Below are positions 10,323-21,794 of a stretch of DNA of 64,000 nucleotides, piece after piece. Below the pieces are notes generated by a model that had not been told where the DNA came from, did no database searches, and saw nothing but the letters and a program-made list of their open reading frames with translations. Position 1 is the stretch's first letter. Each line of letters starts with the position of its first letter. Origin of the DNA: Tigriopus japonicus (lineage: Eukaryota > Arthropoda > Copepoda > Harpacticoida > Harpacticidae); the NCBI GenBank assembly GCA_010645155.1, contig JAAGOF010000234.1, positions 589,414 through 653,413 on the forward strand, in the 5' to 3' direction. The position numbers and the translations under genes are program-made.

Positions 10323-10976
10323 ATGGCCATCTTCAACATCTTCATCGTGTCGAAATCGGGTGGTCTGATCTACCATTACGACCAAGCCAACGCCCCCGTT
10401 CAAGAAGTGGAGAAAACCTTCGGTTTCCCCTTGGATATCAAGCTGAAACGCGAAGGATCCCGGGTTGTGGTGGCCTTTGGACAACGAGACGGCATCAGAC
10501 TCGGTCATTCGCTTCTCAGTGTCAATGGCGTGCCTTTGGCCTCGGGCACCGAGTTGCAAGATGGCCGTGATGCCTTCGAGGTCATCGAGGCCAAGGAAAA
10601 CTACCCTTTGGCCTTGAAATTTGGCCGACCTAAGGCTACGACCAATGAGAAGATCGTGCTGGCTTCCATGTTCTATCCGCTTTTCGCTCTGGCCGTGCAA
10701 CTTAGTCCGGAAACGGGCTCTTCCGGGATTCAAGAGTTGGAAACGGACACGTTCAAGTTGCATTGCATGCAAACGTTAACCGGGGTCAAGTTTTTGGTGG
10801 TGTGTGAGCCCAAACAGGTGGGCGTGGAGCAATTGTTGGACAAGCTCTATGAGTTGTATGCGGATTTCGCTCTCAAGAACCCGTTCTATTCGCTCGAGAT
10901 GCCCATTCGAGCCGATCTCTTTGATCAGAACTTGCAGATCGCCATCGAGCAAATTGAGCGGACGGGCTTCATTTAA
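10323..10976 (+). CDS. TRAPPC4: Trafficking protein particle complex subunit 4 (synbindin)
   Basis: Single exon, 217 residues, the family's normal length (human 219). It is a core subunit of the TRAPP complexes, exchange factors for Rab1/Rab11-type GTPases in ER-Golgi and Golgi traffic. The N-terminal [20 protein letters not shown] is the longin-type strand and hairpin. Residues about 45-85 hold the PDZ-like insertion typical of synbindin ([16 protein letters not shown]). The C-terminal longin half includes [19 protein letters not shown] and ends [14 protein letters not shown]. The start is the first ATG and matches the family start. About 2.3 kb of repeat-filled DNA separates it from divergent TXNDC15. 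Confidence 0.96.
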   Translation: MAIFNIFIVSKSGGLIYHYDQANAPVQEVEKTFGFPLDIKLKREGSRVVVAFGQRDGIRLGHSLLSVNGVPLASGTELQDGRDAFEVIEAKENYPLALKFGRPKATTNEKIVLASMFYPLFALAVQLSPETGSSGIQELETDTFKLHCMQTLTGVKFLVVCEPKQVGVEQLLDKLYELYADFALKNPFYSLEMPIRADLFDQNLQIAIEQIERTGFI

Positions 10977-12023
10977 CATTCCGGGCTTGTTGGACCTCAT
11001 CGTTAATTCAATCTACGTTCACGTTTACATTTAATCTTACTTTCGATTAGAAAATATTTCAATATTGTTTTTTTATACTATTATTTCAGTGGGTTTCCTC
11101 GAAAGAGGACTGAAAGAACTTTCTATCTTAGCTATTTCAACACTGACTGTACTTAGTATTAATGAATCGTCTGAGCTAAATGGTATGATTTTCTACCTAT
11201 AAGCATCTTTTAGTCAAGCAAAACGACGGGAAAGAAGGAGTTGACGATCTGAGCGAGGGAAAATTATCGTTAAAAGTAAGTAAGCTTTGGAATGAAACAC
11301 TGAAACTTTCGACTTCTTATTTCTCATCACATTCAACCTCTCTTTAATCGTATTTTGCATTAGTTATTTCCGGAGAAGTTCCATCTTCATTCTATTTTCC
11401 GATCGTTTTAAGACATTGAAAAGAATTATAGAGGATCATTCAATTGGATCAGAACCAAATACCTCAGCCAATAATGATTAGAGCTGAAAGAATATTGTAA
11501 TAATATTGAAAACTTTATTCTAAAAAAGGGATAATGCATTCCCCTCAGAAACATGGAAAACGCGACGCGTCATTCAATCGAACTTCGGGGATAAAAAGAA
11601 ATCACGTGTTCCGTGCACGTCCTGATAACGGGCAAAATAGATTTAAAGTACACCGGAGAAATGAGTCTTATGGTATGATCTCAACCACGTGCAAGTCTCT
11701 CACCGATAGCTGGTCGGTCAAGACGTCGGTCATCTTTGAGCTATGGTCAACATTTACCATGACAACATGAACTTGTCTATATTCCTAAGGAAGTCGAATC
11801 CGTCTCAAGTGACACATCCGCTCGACTCCCTGATTTCGGTGAGAGACTCGCACGTGGTTGAGATCATTACATAAGACTCATTTCTCCGGTGTACCTAAAG
11901 TCTATTTTCCCCCTGTTATCAGGACGTGCACGGAACATCACGCCCACGAGTTTCACGCAACATTCAGCAATTATTGTCCATTTCATTCTTGACTTGAATC
12001 ACTTCACACTTGATTCACCCACG
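10977..12023. other. Intergenic region TRAPPC4-EMC10
   Basis: Tail-to-tail intergenic space of about 1 kb. The only structured part is the 331-bp palindromic element at 11607-11937. No coding sequence is supported. Confidence 0.6.
11607..11937. mobile_element. Palindromic TGTTCC...GGAACA element (331 bp)
   Basis: The two ends are inverted copies over about 105 bp (11607-11712 and about 11835-11937), including the core CCGTGCACGTCCTGATAAC. A perfect 5-bp direct repeat, TCACG, flanks it (11602-11606 and 11938-11942). TG...CA ends and a 5-bp duplication recall a solo LTR, but the long inverted arms fit a foldback DNA element better. It is non-coding. Confidence 0.65.
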
Positions 12024-12704
12024 TTATCGTCCTCCCCCCTGACCTCCCTCGGGATTAGCCGAGCTCATGGCCAACATCAAGACCACGGGCACAATGTACA
12101 TCCAGTATTTTGCAAAGAACGACCGATTATCCTTGGTCTCTCCGCGTTGTTGAGCCAATTTCTCTTGCTCCACCTTCTGAATAAAAGCCGATGTATCGGG
12201 TTGCGGGCCAGCCTCCATCAGCTGAATGGCCACTTTGGTCTGAAAGTGGTCCCCCACCCGCCCAGAAGAAGTTCCACCCGGTGTGGGCGTGACCAACACG
12301 CTGACCAATTGGCTTTTCCAATCCAAATGCAATGTGAACGTATCGCGAAAACCATTGGCAACCATCAAGCAAGGATCGGCCACCGATCGATGAAGGCGGG
12401 TCTGACTAGTAGCCGGATTTGTGGCCTTGACCCGCAATAAATAAAGCCCGCCTCGATCGCATAAGGCCTTGAATTGGGCCTTGTGTGCTTCGGTGAGATC
12501 GGTGGGTTCGGAAGAAAAGGATTTCGAGCGAAGCGAATGAACGGTGACGAGACCGCGATTGACAAACGAATCGCCTTCATCCAATGAATGTTCGAAGGCG
12601 AGACTAAGTTGGCCATCCGTGGAGGGCGTGTCTTCAAATTCCGCCCAAGTGGGTGCGATGAACACGCCCAAGACCACGAGCACGGTTCTCATTTGGATAA
12701 GCAT
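12024..12704 (-). CDS. EMC10: ER membrane protein complex subunit 10
   Basis: Single exon, 226 residues from MLIQMRTV; the Met at codon 5 (12692) is an alternative start directly before the signal peptide (MRTVLVVLGVFIAPTWA). EMC10 is a subunit of the EMC insertase, which inserts tail-anchored and multi-pass proteins into the ER membrane. A lumenal beta-sandwich domain (about residues 25-180) holds a cysteine pair (CDRGGLYLLRV..., DPCLMVAN). A highly conserved juxtamembrane block and TM helix (RSFFAKYWMYIVPVVLMLAM) follows, then a Gly-rich tail (GGQGGGR) as in the human protein. It is divergent from BORCS7, about 700 bp away. Confidence 0.95.
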   Translation of the reverse strand: MLIQMRTVLVVLGVFIAPTWAEFEDTPSTDGQLSLAFEHSLDEGDSFVNRGLVTVHSLRSKSFSSEPTDLTEAHKAQFKALCDRGGLYLLRVKATNPATSQTRLHRSVADPCLMVANGFRDTFTLHLDWKSQLVSVLVTPTPGGTSSGRVGDHFQTKVAIQLMEAGPQPDTSAFIQKVEQEKLAQQRGETKDNRSFFAKYWMYIVPVVLMLAMSSANPEGGQGGGR

Positions 12705-13408
12705 GATGGTTGATGATGTTTATCTTTGGGTCGTGTGAAACTCAAGCCACAACATCGTCCAAGGTGACGAACGGGATTATGGATGGAAGAAAGAAAGTGC
12801 ATCCATCAGTTTATAAACGAACCAAGGCGGAATGATTCAGTCGCGGAAATAATCTGAGGCTCTGCAAAAGATTGAGATCATTCCTCAGAAATTTCTAATT
12901 TTGGGATGTCTCACTCGACCCAGGATCCCTATTAGAAATGTTGCTTAAGTTCAATTAGTGCAATAGATCCAACTACGTCATGGACACACTTGTCATAAAG
13001 ATTAAATGATAAACTGTATTTTTTATGTCCAATAATTGAAACATCGCAAGAAAGATTATTATTATTAAAAATGAATATGCATAAATATACGCAGTAACGC
13101 CTTGCACTACGCTAGTGAAATCTAGAGACTCTAGTGAAATCAATCTCCCTAGAGAATCAATTGATCATAAAAGGGCACATCTGAAATCTTGGTTATCCTT
13201 TGGTGCAATTTAAATAGTTCTATTTCAATTGATTGCGCCTCCAAATTCGCCCTCCTGAACTGAAATGAATCCATACAAGCAATATCCACTTCGCAAACAA
13301 TTTCTTTGCAAATATCCATGCAAGGCTTGTCGTCAAATCTCAGTCACCCTTGTGTCTAAGAAATCAATAAGCTATGTGTCAAAAGAAAGAGAAGCAGATT
13401 GCAGAATC
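12705..13408. other. Divergent promoter region EMC10/BORCS7
   Basis: About 700 bp, AT-rich, between two divergently transcribed genes. No repeats or coding frames are supported. The open frame immediately upstream of BORCS7 lacks similarity to the family and is taken as leader. Confidence 0.5.
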
Positions 13409-13726
13409 ATGGCTTCAGCCTCGAGTAAGAGTGCCAAGAACCTCTTTGCCGAGTCCAAAAGTCGCTTGGGCGAACGCGTGCAGATCAATGTGAACAATAT
13501 GGGCTCGATTGCCCGACAAATCCATCGTGGGTCCAAGGCTCCCGACATGTTGGGACAGAGTGCCAAGAACTTTGCCCAAGCTGAAGGCACGATGGAACAC
13601 TCGTTGGGAAATTTGCAGAAAATGCAGTTGCTCTTGGCCCAATTGCATCAACAAGAAGACCAGATTCGACGACAATTCGGGCATTTACACGAGATTGATG
13701 AGCAGATCAAGGACATGCAACGATGA
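13409..13726 (+). CDS. BORCS7: BLOC-1-related complex subunit 7
   Basis: Single exon, 105 residues; human BORCS7 has 106. BORC is a lysosomal-surface complex that recruits the small GTPase Arl8 and kinesins to move lysosomes outward. The middle is the best match by eye: IARQIHRGSKAPDMLGQSAK corresponds to the human KQVLKGSRSSELLGQAAR block. Helical, heptad-like sequence runs to the C-terminus. The start MASASSKS was chosen because family similarity begins there; an ATG at 13265 is in frame but adds 48 unrelated residues. A poly(A) signal lies at 13874-13879. Confidence 0.85.
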   Translation: MASASSKSAKNLFAESKSRLGERVQINVNNMGSIARQIHRGSKAPDMLGQSAKNFAQAEGTMEHSLGNLQKMQLLLAQLHQQEDQIRRQFGHLHEIDEQIKDMQR

Positions 13727-13873
13727 TAATTACAGTATGAATCCAGCCGTGATGATATGCGGGTGCCCGGACAAAGGATGCCATGGTTTGGGGGCGAAGA
13801 AAAGGGCCCTTCAGTTTTAAAGAGTGGTGAAAAATTCAGCCAAGAACAAAAAGGGCATGAAGCAACTCAGGAG

Positions 13874-13879
13874 AATAAA
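13874..13879 (+). terminator. BORCS7 poly(A) signal
   Basis: AATAAA about 150 bp after the BORCS7 stop codon. Confidence 0.65.
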
Positions 13880-14507
13880 TGACAGACATCAACGCCCGTG
13901 TTAATGATGATTGATTACACCAGCCTTCGTTTGGTCCAACATGATAGGTCTTTGTTTACTGACAAATCAAGGTTGCCAGTTGCGGCAATTGTTACTCCAA
14001 AACTTTGGTACTGTTGACTACAACCTTGGCACCAAAATTAACGTAATTGTTAAGATTCAGCAAAGCGATTCCATCTAAATTGCATGTTTCCTAGATATTT
14101 TTGTCATTAAACGATGCTTTCCATGAAGCTCAGAATTACAGGTATCTGAAAATTCGTTACCAAAAGGTCACATCTCCCAATAACTAGCAATACCTTCACA
14201 TTTCCATTTTCTTAACATTGATGCTTCCGCGCCATTTTAGGGCTAGAAACTAGAATTCCATGCCCTTGATTTGAAAAATACTGGGTAGAACGCTGACTAG
14301 TCGGGCTATCTAGTAAAAACTAAGTGACTTATTTAGTCACAATATCATAGTGAACAACTTCACACAAGATTTTGAATGATTTAGCACATTTAGCACGGGT
14401 GGCCAAAAAATTGATGTTACGCTTATCGTTACCAACAATAAAACAGATAATATTGAATTGCGAATCGCATATTATTCCTCATCACACTGATGTATAACGT
14501 TGGAAAT
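13880..14507. other. Intergenic region BORCS7-RPL7A
   Basis: Tail-to-tail spacer of about 630 bp. I see no coding sequence or clear repeat. Confidence 0.5.
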
Positions 14508-15894
14508 TTAAGCCTTGGCGAGCTCTTTGGCCTTCGTCTTCTCCAACTTGGTGATCTTAGCGGCGGATTTGGCACCCAAGGTGGATCCTCCCCAGTGCTT
14601 TCGGATCTCCTCACCGCGTTCATTGAAGTTCGTCTTGACGGTCTCGACCAATTTGTTCAAAGACGAGCGATCACCCGATTCAACCTGGAACAATCGCAAT
14701 TAAATCAGTTATTCCGCAGTTTCATTTCTAACATGCAATAAATCGCTTACGTTGGTGATGGCCAAGCAAGTGCAAGTCTTGCGGCGAGCCACACGTCCCA
14801 AACGAGCCTTGTTCTTCACGATGCAGTATGGCACGCCCATCTTGCGGCAGAGGGCGGGCAGAAACAGCACCAACTGAAAAATAATGAATCTGGGTTAGTA
14901 TCGCTTCTCATTAAGAAGTCTTTTCATTTGTAATGGACTCATCAATCATCAGAATAGTAAATCAGCACAAATGTCAGACGAAGAGATTCGTAATAAAAGT
15001 TTTTCATCCTGTTCACAAGAAAAGAATCAAATCGAATTATCTCGTACCTCAATGGGGTCGACATCGTTGGCGATGCACACCAATTGAGCCTTCTTCTTCT
15101 CGACCAAAGTGGTGATGGTGTTGACACCGTGTCGAAGGACGGGCGCACGCTTGGTGGGCGTGTCTTCCTTGCCAGCGGCACGAGCCTCAGCTCGCTCACG
15201 CAGACGCTCCTTGCGTTGTTGCTTCGTCTCAGGACGATACTTGTCCAAAAGCTTGAACAACTGAGTAGCTACAACGAAAACAACCACCATGATACTCGTT
15301 TGGAATACACTCGACACGGCCAAAAATGCCCGGATGAAAGAAGGGTTTACGGCAAATACCTGAGGGTCACGTGGAATGAGGCATTGACGCAAACAAGGCC
15401 GCAACTCCACATGGCCGGTTAAGGCTTCAGAGTTTTTTTTACGAATAATGAGAGTGGAACACGCGTTCCACTCCCGAGCCCGTCATGGTCCGCTTCTTGC
15501 CAAGTCAGGACTGCACTCCGGTCTCAAGAGACTCCGAGTATCTAGGCTCATTTACCTGTTTGCTTGTCCAAGGTCGAATGGAACTGGTTGATGGCTGGCG
15601 GGATCTTCAGACGGGTCTGAAGGACGGCCTTCTGTCTTTGCAGACGAATGTACTTGGGCCACTTGACGAATCGGCTCAAATCGCGCTTGGGTTGGATATC
15701 CTGCCCGATGCCAAAGTTTCGGACGCGCTTCTCGAACAAGGGGTTGACCACGCGTTTCACTTCGGGTTTCTTGGTGGCCAAAGGTGCGGCCGCCACTTTC
15801 TTGCCCTTCTTCTTGCCCTGAGAAGGGAAACTCGGTGTGAAGCGCGGGAAAACGCAGATCGAGGAAATGAACGACTTACCTTTTTCTGGACCAT
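14508..15894 (-). CDS. RPL7A: 60S ribosomal protein L7a (eL8)
   Basis: Five coding exons on the minus strand: 15894-15880, 15817-15556, 15268-15048, 14873-14751 and 14684-14508. All introns are GT-AG (62, 287, 174 and 66 bp) and the frame is continuous, giving 265 residues (human 266). Structural protein of the large ribosomal subunit. Conserved blocks: [95 protein letters not shown] and the C-terminal AKELAKA. The first exon codes for only five residues (MVQKK), an arrangement common in ribosomal protein genes, in which early introns carry control elements or snoRNAs. It is SURF3 of the vertebrate Surfeit locus; MED22 (SURF5) lies 6.4 kb away in divergent orientation. Confidence 0.97.
15452..15473. 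repeat. Short palindrome in RPL7A intron 2
   Basis: GAGTGGAAC and GTTCCACTC form 9-bp perfect arms around a 4-nt loop. The 287-bp intron is the longest of the gene and, in vertebrates, RPL7A introns host C/D snoRNAs. I could not identify clear C/D or H/ACA boxes in correct spacing, so no snoRNA is called. Confidence 0.35.
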
Positions 15895-16838
15895 GTTGAA
15901 CGGATGAACGCGAAATTCGTGGATTTCAACGACGAGACAAAAATGAGAGATGTGAGCTAAGCCAGAGCTCAGCGGAAAAGGAAGAAACGAAGACGAATGT
16001 TTATGAAGAAGGTTTTCAGCTGTGCCGAGGGGAAGTTATTCATAGATGTGTGTGGAATGAAAATGTGGGATGAATCGAACATTTGGTTACTTTTTACAAT
16101 TTTTTTGCCTTTTAAAATCCGGATTGAGGTGGCTTTTCGATTTTGAAAACCTTTTCAAAGATAAATATGTTAACACCACGTAAAAAAATCAAACTAAAAA
16201 GCACACCACTAATGTAAACTTGGCAGAAGTCAGCTTGTGTTACATATTATGACCTCAAAACCTTAACAAGGCCAATGTGGCAACACGTGGCCGAAAACCA
16301 TTTCATCACAGCAGTAGTGTTCCACCTGCGTTGTTAAAATTAAAACAAGGGAAAAGCTGTTCACAACTTACAACTGATAACCCCAAAAATTAAACTGCTT
16401 TGCCCTGGTAATGCTAAAATCACCAAGAGTTGGGTGGGTAGGCCATGGCTAAATTTTTTTATTGACTTAGTTCTTTCAGCAAACACAAGCGTGAAATAAT
16501 AATAATAAGCTGAAGCACTTTTTATAGAAAATTTGTGCACATTTTTTACTTGCTTTATCTTGCCCTGTCTTTTGCATTTTTTACAAGTAAATGCTCATTA
16601 AGGAGTTGAGATACATTTATAGGATAAACTTTAGCTCATTCGTGACTTTAACCAAGTCACGCCACTCACATGATTCCCACCAACTTGTAGGATCCTGTTG
16701 AAGCCGTAAGTGTTACAATATTTATTTTTGCACTGCAATGGATAGAAACTACTCGGCTAGGAATTTTTTTAGGGTGTAAATTCAAGTAAAGGAGATCTTT
16801 GAATGATATCATGACATTGCCAACCTTCATGTACCTCA

Positions 16839-16925
16839 TTAAATATCTTTAGACTTTTGCGAACAAATTAAGTATATTTATAGTTTTGTGAACATGTTAA
16901 ATATCTTTATGCTTTTGCGAACATA
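16839..16925 (+). repeat. Three 29-bp tandem units
   Basis: Three imperfect copies at 16839-16867, 16868-16896 and 16897-16925, each beginning TTAA(A/G)TAT(C/A)TTTA and ending TTTTG(C/T)GAACA. Confidence 0.65.
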
Positions 16926-17125
16926 GTCCATCAGGTCTGATAAAGGCATTTAGACTACTAGATACAAGTGAAGACGCCAGGTTCAGTGTATACTAGTACA
17001 GGTACTAGGTATGCAGATTGAGTTGTTCAGGCAAAAGCCAAACGAGAAAAATAAACAGGCATTAAGACAACCCTTTTTATGTTAAGGGTTATTATCTTGC
17101 AACCTCAAGACGAGATATGAGTCCA

Positions 17126-17330
17126 AAGTTCTTTGAACTCAGCTGAAGAATGGGCCTCAAATAATGGAATGACCATCAATGTGGATAAATGTAAGATGAT
17201 AAGGTTTGCAAAGAGGCCGAAAACACTCCCAAGTATATCCTGAAAGGCCAGGAACTTGAGATTATAGACATGGAAATATTCCACCATTCACTCAAAAACG
17301 AATGTAATTAGTAAAATAAATCAAAATTCA
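17126..17330 (+). pseudogene. LINE reverse-transcriptase relic
   Basis: One frame reads SLNSAEEWASNNGMTINVDK followed by CKMIRFAKRPKT, the classic non-LTR retrotransposon block after the RT catalytic core (W....N.MT.N..KC..M.F). A one-base frameshift near 17240 passes to the frame YILKGQELEI.DMEI, the next conserved block of such elements. It is a decayed fragment with stops; ends are not defined. Confidence 0.7.
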
Positions 17331-18944
17331 TTGAATCAAAGGGAGTCATCGTATGTCCTAAATTGCTGGTGTCAGACCCAAGTTGTAGGTTCTTCGACCT
17401 TGAAATAAATCCTTCGTAGAGCCATCCTTGCTCTATTTAACTCTATGAAAGAAATCGATAAGAGTTCAAAGGAGCCAGGAAGCCAGATTTTGGCCCCGTG
17501 ATTTTTTGTTTGCCAATGATTTTTTTCCCCGGAAAATGAGGATGAAGATCACGGCAAATACGGTTTAGAAGTGAATCTGAATCAAATTTGTCCTGAGCAT
17601 AACAAATTTAGGAATTTAACGTTGGTTTTTCTGACACGATTGTGAGGTTGCGCGTCTAATGACGTTGGATTAAAGGCAAAAGGTGACGAATTGTCTGCGT
17701 TTGACCAAACATGCAGGGATTGATGGCCAATTCGTCAATTGATTTGACTTTCAGCAAGCTCCATGTCATTCAATACTTAAGGGAACCATCATATCCCCAC
17801 ATGTTGACACCTATCCCTGGATTACGAACATTTTAACTCGTTTTGAAACAAAAATGAACCAATGAGGAATGCGACGGAATGCTTAGAGAAATATTTGCAT
17901 CAGGGCAGGGTCCATAAACATGACCTAAAGAGACCAAAGAGAAGTCCTTGTTTTATAATCATATCTATCCATCAACACAAGTAGACAGCAATGTGTTATT
18001 GTTACCCGGTTATTTTTTGCCTTTAGTTTCGCGTTCATTTTGGTCACGCTGATGGTGGCATCGATTCATTCGCCATTTTGTTTCCAGCGACCGCAAAGCG
18101 AAGCGTCGCTATCAAATCGCAAGTTTAGTGGGTTTGTCGATTGGTTAGCCTAGTGATTGAGTCTCAGGATTCATCGCCAGAGTGTGGAACGTCCATTGAG
18201 GCCGCTATGAGCCGGCTGTGATCGTCCCATCGGAGGTAAGAAATCATTCAGTTTTGGGCTTGGATTTTCATTGAAACCGGGTTTGCATTTTGGGACGAGA
18301 AAGGAAGTTTGACCACATTTGTGAGGCTACCATTGAGCAAATGGTTTTCACTATGACGATTCGAATCGCGTTTGATTTTGGGGGATGGTCTTTGATGTAT
18401 GCTAATCCTAATGATTTTGTTCCTGGCCAGTCTGCTGATTAGACAATAATCAATCCATCCGTCAAGTCATTCCAAGAAGGCACAAACAAGAAGACATTGA
18501 AAGTCCAAGAAGAAACGCTTAAGAAGAAGACACTATTGCGAATGGTTTGTTTACCAACGATGATGGTGACGACGACTATGATTGGTTCCCATGGATATAT
18601 TAGCGCAACGGATGACATCGGTTTGAAAAGGCCCGCAAAAGAAAGCAAATCTCTCTCTCTTCTCTATCTTCTCAAGTTGCACCCACACTCAAATTCAAGA
18701 GCGACCCCTCATGATGATGATGCTTAAGATGATGATGATGATGCTCTTGACTGACTTCTACTACTGCTTCTACAGCTTTAACTCACCCTGCATTATGTTT
18801 TACAGATTTCTAGGTTCATCAAGCTCTACTTCTACTACTACTTCTACTGCTACTACTGCAAGTGTTCCTGCAAACTACCCCGACAAGCAAAGCAAAGATC
18901 TCACTCTAAAAACAAAGACAATTTAAAAGCACAACCGACCAATC

Positions 18945-21185
18945 ATGTCGGATTACTCTGGGAAAAAATTGAAAGACTTGCGTGTGACTGATTTAAAAGC
19001 CGAGCTAGAGTTTCGCGGTTTGGCCACGAGTGGCGTCAAGGCCGTCTTGGTCGAGCGGCTTCAAAAGACGCTCGAAGATGACGGACATGATCCCGAGAAC
19101 TATATTTTCCAAGATCCCCATGCTCTATCCACCGCTGAAGGGCCGGACTCTGAATCATCGACCGCCGCCACTACCAAAGATCCCACCAAGGAAGATGAAC
19201 CCGTGGAAGAAAATGAAGAAGAAGAAAATACCAATGCCGTGAAAGAGGAGGCCAAGCCCAAGGAGTCAGAGGAAAAGGCGACCACCGCCAAGACAGAAGT
19301 GACAGAGTCCGAGAAGCAAAAAAAGGAGAACCATTCCACGCCGAAAAAGACCTCCGGCGAGTCTGTCGTGGAAAACGGTGGCACTGAGACTGCCACGCAA
19401 GAAGAAGATTCCATCAACTTGATGATTGGCGATGAGGACATCAATTTCGACGACGAGCCCGCCCATGGTCTCAACAGCAACGGGCCCCTCAAATCACCCC
19501 CGAGACCCGAAACCGCACCCGTGGTGAGGCCTTTCACTTCAAGCGATACCATTAGTTTGGCCTCCCACGTAGACAAGGCCTATTCAGAGAATAGTTCCAT
19601 GATGGTCAATCCGGATGACACGGAGAACTCGGCGAATTTGACGTGGAGTACGGACAAAAAGGAGGACACCCCAAGCAATTCCGATGAAAAAAAAAGCGCA
19701 GATGCAACCAAAAAAGAGTCGAGCCCCACAAAGCTCAATGGGACAACAAAACATTTATGGGTCAGTGGAGTTACCGCATCGACCAAAGCGGCAGATTTGA
19801 ATACCGCCTTTGCTGCTCATGGAAAGGTAATTGAGGTCAAAGTTGTCACATCCGCTCGCAATCCGGGGCAGAAATGTTACGGCTTTATCACTATGGACTC
19901 GGTGGAGGATGCCATCAAGGCCAAAAACGCTAAACATCGCGAGAATTTCAACGGTCATCGCATTTTCGTTGACTTTGCCAATGGCGACGGCGCCGTTCTG
20001 GCCAAGAAACCCGATCACATCAAGCTCTCCGAGGACTCCTTTCGTCGGCGCTCGCGTGAAACCACCCGCGGAAAAAGTCGCGACAACCGTGATCGCTCCA
20101 GTCGTGGCTCTCGATCCCGAGACGATCGAAGTCGAGCCAGTGGAGGCGGTGGTGCCGCCAACACTTCCAGGGACAAGATCAAATCCTTCGCTGACATCAA
20201 GGTCGAACAGCAAAGACGAGAGCGTGAAAGAGAGGCCCAACTCGAGCACAAGCGTCGCGAAGAAATCCGCAAACGCCGTGAACGTGAACGACGCCGCAAA
20301 GAGGATGAAGAGCGAGAGCGAGACCGCTTACGACGAGAATTGGAGAGGCGCAGACGGCGGGAAGAAGAGGAAGCCATCGAGCGAGAACGCGAGGCCTTGA
20401 GGAGGGAGCGAGAACGCCTGGAACGCGAGAAACAGGAGCTTCTCAAATTCGAGCGTGAGCGCCAGAGACTGGAGCGGGAGCGGTTACTCCGCGAGAAGGA
20501 GGAACTAGAACGGCTTCGTCGACAGTCGCAGCGAATGGACGACCCACGTGGTGGGCGTGGCACCAAGCGGCCCATCTTGGACGACCATCGAGATCCTTAT
20601 TTGGATGACCGCAAGCACCACCGAAGTAGTCGCGACGACTATGAGCGGTCGCGTTATGCGGATCCTGGTCGCGGGGTTATTCCCAGCACCAGTAGTTTGT
20701 ACGACAGTAGGCGATATGATAGTGGGAGTAGTCGAGGTCCACCGCCCAGCTCCAGTCATTACAGCTCTCGCATCTCCGACTCGCGGATCCCAGACAGCCG
20801 GATCTCTGACTCGCGCCTCTCAGATCGGCCTTCCTCCAGCAATCATCGGGGTAGTAGTGGAAGTGGTCGTTATGGTTCAAGCAGTGGAGCAGCTCCTTGG
20901 ATATCGGAAGGCGGTGGAGGAGGAGGAGGTACCGGATCTTCGTCGTCGGTTTGGGGGCGAGGGGGTGGAAGCGGAAGTGGATCCGTCCCTCGACCTCCAG
21001 TCATGAGTGGAAGTTCGAGCATGTCATCATTGGCCCACCCTTTCGGTGGATCTGGTGGCATCGCTGGATTTGGTTCGTCAAATTCCGGAGGAGGTGCTGG
21101 ATATGGATCTTCCGGTGCAGGCGGTGGGAGTGGAGACCGCTTCGATGCCTACAAGAATCCGTTGCTGGGCCACAAGCGATATTGA
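18945..21185 (+). CDS. Scaffold attachment factor B-like SAP/RRM protein
   Basis: Single coding exon, 746 residues. Domains in order: SAP DNA-binding motif (residues about 8-42, LKDLRVTDLKAELEFRGLAT); a long acidic Glu/Asp/Thr-rich region (50-260); an RRM (about 268-346) with RNP2 LWVSGV and RNP1 KCYGFITM; an Arg/Ser-rich stretch; a strongly charged Arg/Glu coiled coil (about 415-535); and a Ser/Gly/Tyr-rich C-terminal tail. The order SAP-acidic-RRM-RE coiled coil-Gly-rich tail is that of the SAFB/SAFB2/SLTM family, nuclear matrix proteins that bind S/MAR DNA and RNA and couple chromatin, transcription and splicing. The start at 18945 is the first ATG before the SAP domain; an upstream splice acceptor at 18805 suggests a spliced leader exon. 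A poly(A) signal lies at 21519-21524. Confidence 0.92.
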   Translation: MSDYSGKKLKDLRVTDLKAELEFRGLATSGVKAVLVERLQKTLEDDGHDPENYIFQDPHALSTAEGPDSESSTAATTKDPTKEDEPVEENEEEENTNAVKEEAKPKESEEKATTAKTEVTESEKQKKENHSTPKKTSGESVVENGGTETATQEEDSINLMIGDEDINFDDEPAHGLNSNGPLKSPPRPETAPVVRPFTSSDTISLASHVDKAYSENSSMMVNPDDTENSANLTWSTDKKEDTPSNSDEKKSADATKKESSPTKLNGTTKHLWVSGVTASTKAADLNTAFAAHGKVIEVKVVTSARNPGQKCYGFITMDSVEDAIKAKNAKHRENFNGHRIFVDFANGDGAVLAKKPDHIKLSEDSFRRRSRETTRGKSRDNRDRSSRGSRSRDDRSRASGGGGAANTSRDKIKSFADIKVEQQRREREREAQLEHKRREEIRKRRERERRRKEDEERERDRLRRELERRRRREEEEAIEREREALRRERERLEREKQELLKFERERQRLERERLLREKEELERLRRQSQRMDDPRGGRGTKRPILDDHRDPYLDDRKHHRSSRDDYERSRYADPGRGVIPSTSSLYDSRRYDSGSSRGPPPSSSHYSSRISDSRIPDSRISDSRLSDRPSSSNHRGSSGSGRYGSSSGAAPWISEGGGGGGGTGSSSSVWGRGGGSGSGSVPRPPVMSGSSSMSSLAHPFGGSGGIAGFGSSNSGGGAGYGSSGAGGGSGDRFDAYKNPLLGHKRY

Positions 21186-21518
21186 ACATCAGGAACTCGC
21201 ATATTTATATAACCATTTTTCTAATCGCGTCACTTCTGACATGGGAGATGAAAAAAACGAGACATCCCATTGTGTTGGTAGTAAATCCCTCAGAAAATAT
21301 GCCCCTTATTATTATTATTATGATCGATCCTGCTATAATAGGAGGATACCCAGGTATTTCTCGCCCCTTATTAAAAACGTCCGAATATATTTTTTCCCGG
21401 CACTTAAACATTAGGGACAGTCTCTTCGCGCAACCATTACCGTAGATCACACCTGTTCTCTTTGTATGTTCATCTGATTTGTTTTCTTGTCAGTTTTAAT
21501 CCCTTTCAACTAAAAGAA

Positions 21519-21524
21519 AATAAA
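21519..21524 (+). terminator. SAFB-like poly(A) signal
   Basis: AATAAA about 335 bp after the stop codon of the SAFB-like gene. Confidence 0.65.
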
Positions 21525-21794
21525 TGAAAAACATTACCATATCAAACGAAAGGCAACTAGAATAAGCTCCCAAGAGTACTCCTTAGACTGTGACAACTTT
21601 GTCATCCTAAAAAGATAGCATTCACTGAAGGGGCATCTTCGAGACAGGGACGACGAAGACATGAACGAAGGTTATTAGGTGCTCCCTAGAGCTATCCCAC
21701 TCGAGATCGTCGTTACCAGAGACAGATCTCTTCCTCAACTCTGGTTCGCTTCCAGGGATCTTCTTCGACCGTCGACTCTTAAGTCAAGTTCAAA

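Larger units (their letters stand above)
15895..18944. other. Divergent spacer and SAFB-like leader
   Basis: 3 kb between divergent RPL7A and the SAFB-like gene. It contains a 29-bp tandem triplet (16839-16925) and a LINE reverse-transcriptase relic (about 17126-17330). The last 900 bp look like a 5' leader: GGAG|GTAAGA at about 18236 is a good donor and TTTTACAG at 18805 a good acceptor, so a non-coding first exon is likely. ATG/CTA-type trinucleotide runs lie at 18711-18742 and 18823-18860. Confidence 0.5.

Noticed and set aside
14874..15047. C/D snoRNA in RPL7A intron 3
   Set aside because: TGATGA- and CTGA-like strings occur, but not in a convincing box C - box D order with terminal stem.
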